DNA of 54,417 nt from Methylomonas methanica (GTDB lineage: Bacteria; Pseudomonadota; Gammaproteobacteria; Methylococcales; Methylomonadaceae), in the NCBI RefSeq assembly GCF_001644035.1, contig NZ_LUUG01000115.1, positions 1 through 54,417 of the forward strand. The letters are read 5' to 3'. Numbering within the stretch: the stretch's first letter is position 1; each line of letters starts with the position of its first letter. The notes beneath the pieces were generated by a model. That model was not told the origin of the DNA, ran no database searches, and saw only the letters and a list, made by a program, of their open reading frames with translations. This document shows, one piece after another, positions 54,063 through 54,417 of this stretch. Made by a program: the position numbers and the translations under genes.

Positions 54063-54308
54063 ACGACCTCCCGTTGTTGAGAATAAGAGAGTCGGGGTGG
54101 TGCGTCTACCGAGTAAGCTTGTGCACAAATCGGCGGTTAAACCGCTAGATTCTTCATCGACTCTGGAAGACGCGATGGAATGAATTCTCAGCGAGGCCTG
54201 TCTTAGCAGATACTTGCCGACGTCCCTCCATCCCGACTCCCAAAGTTTCCCCGATTCTCTTAACCTTTACCATACAAGCTTGTCGAACCATGAACGGAAT
54301 CAACTTGT
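54063..54308 (-). mobile_element. Probable left-end non-coding region of the IS110 element
   Basis: IS110-family elements carry a structured non-coding (bridge) RNA in the non-coding end upstream of the transposase start. This stretch is in the right place, has no gene, and contains a small hairpin GCGG/CCGC (near 54132-54144). The exact element end is not visible. Identification is by position and family knowledge. Confidence 0.4.
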
Positions 54309-54322
54309 TCAGAGATTCCTTA
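54309..54322 (-). repeat. Terminal-repeat-like sequence, solo copy
   Basis: On the minus strand reads TTAAGGAATCTCTGA, matching TAAGGAAnCTCTGA at the left end of the inverted repeat near 47806. It is probably the terminus of another insertion-element or MITE copy, the other end of which is not visible. The remaining bases to 54417 show no gene. Confidence 0.4.
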
Positions 54323-54417
54323 AATTTGTCACTCAGAGAACATTCCGCGAAATAGGGGCAAGGTCAGAACTTGGACTGCACGCCTAGTGCGTCGCGCCAA
54401 CGTTAGCCAGCAAATTA

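Overview
The window comes from a gammaproteobacterial (type I) methanotroph. It ends with a complete pmoCAB operon for particulate methane monooxygenase and begins with the 5' part of hexulose-6-phosphate synthase, the formaldehyde-fixing enzyme of the ribulose monophosphate pathway. The housekeeping genes (cmoAB, hemB, aroE, mlaC, oligopeptidase A) are gammaproteobacterial in type. A Methylomonas- or Methylobacter-like organism is an inference from these genes, not from a database match.

Layout. 1-7200: core genes (hps fragment, RNA 2',3'-cyclic phosphodiesterase, MIF-type tautomerase, ComEA-like HhH protein, cmoB/cmoA, mlaC, hemB, a membrane protein, aroE). 7230-11185: three tandem diverged paralogues, each an N-terminal cyclic-nucleotide-binding-like sensor joined to a HDOD domain. 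11220-13608: oligopeptidase A and a small zinc-ribbon membrane protein. 13684-15922: an isolated tssJ lipoprotein gene, then a divergent monooxygenase/iron alcohol dehydrogenase pair. 15961-47422: a type VI secretion (T6SS) island, almost all on the minus strand. 47423-52198: a lipoprotein gene and pmoCAB with its promoter and terminator. 52128-54417: decayed IS21 and IS110 elements.

The T6SS appears complete. Read on the minus strand, one block is tagH (FHA)-tssK-tssL-tssM-tagF/pppA. After a gap of about 720 bp without a gene comes tssA-tssB-tssC-hcp-tagJ-tssE-tssF-tssG-tssH(clpV). An effector region follows: a nitrilase-fold protein, a small acidic protein, a protein of unknown function, PAAR, VgrG, a 1497-residue Rhs toxin with a nuclease tip, and a SUKH immunity protein. 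TssJ is missing from the main cluster and is supplied by the separate gene at 13684-14190. TssL carries its own OmpA-like domain.

The most novel-looking item is the 437-residue nitrilase-superfamily protein at 25261-26574. It keeps a plausible Glu-Lys-Cys triad, lies between clpV and the PAAR/VgrG/Rhs genes, and is flanked by two similar copies of a short repeat. It is a candidate for an undescribed T6SS effector or cargo module; this is inference. No tRNA, rRNA or CRISPR array was recognised.
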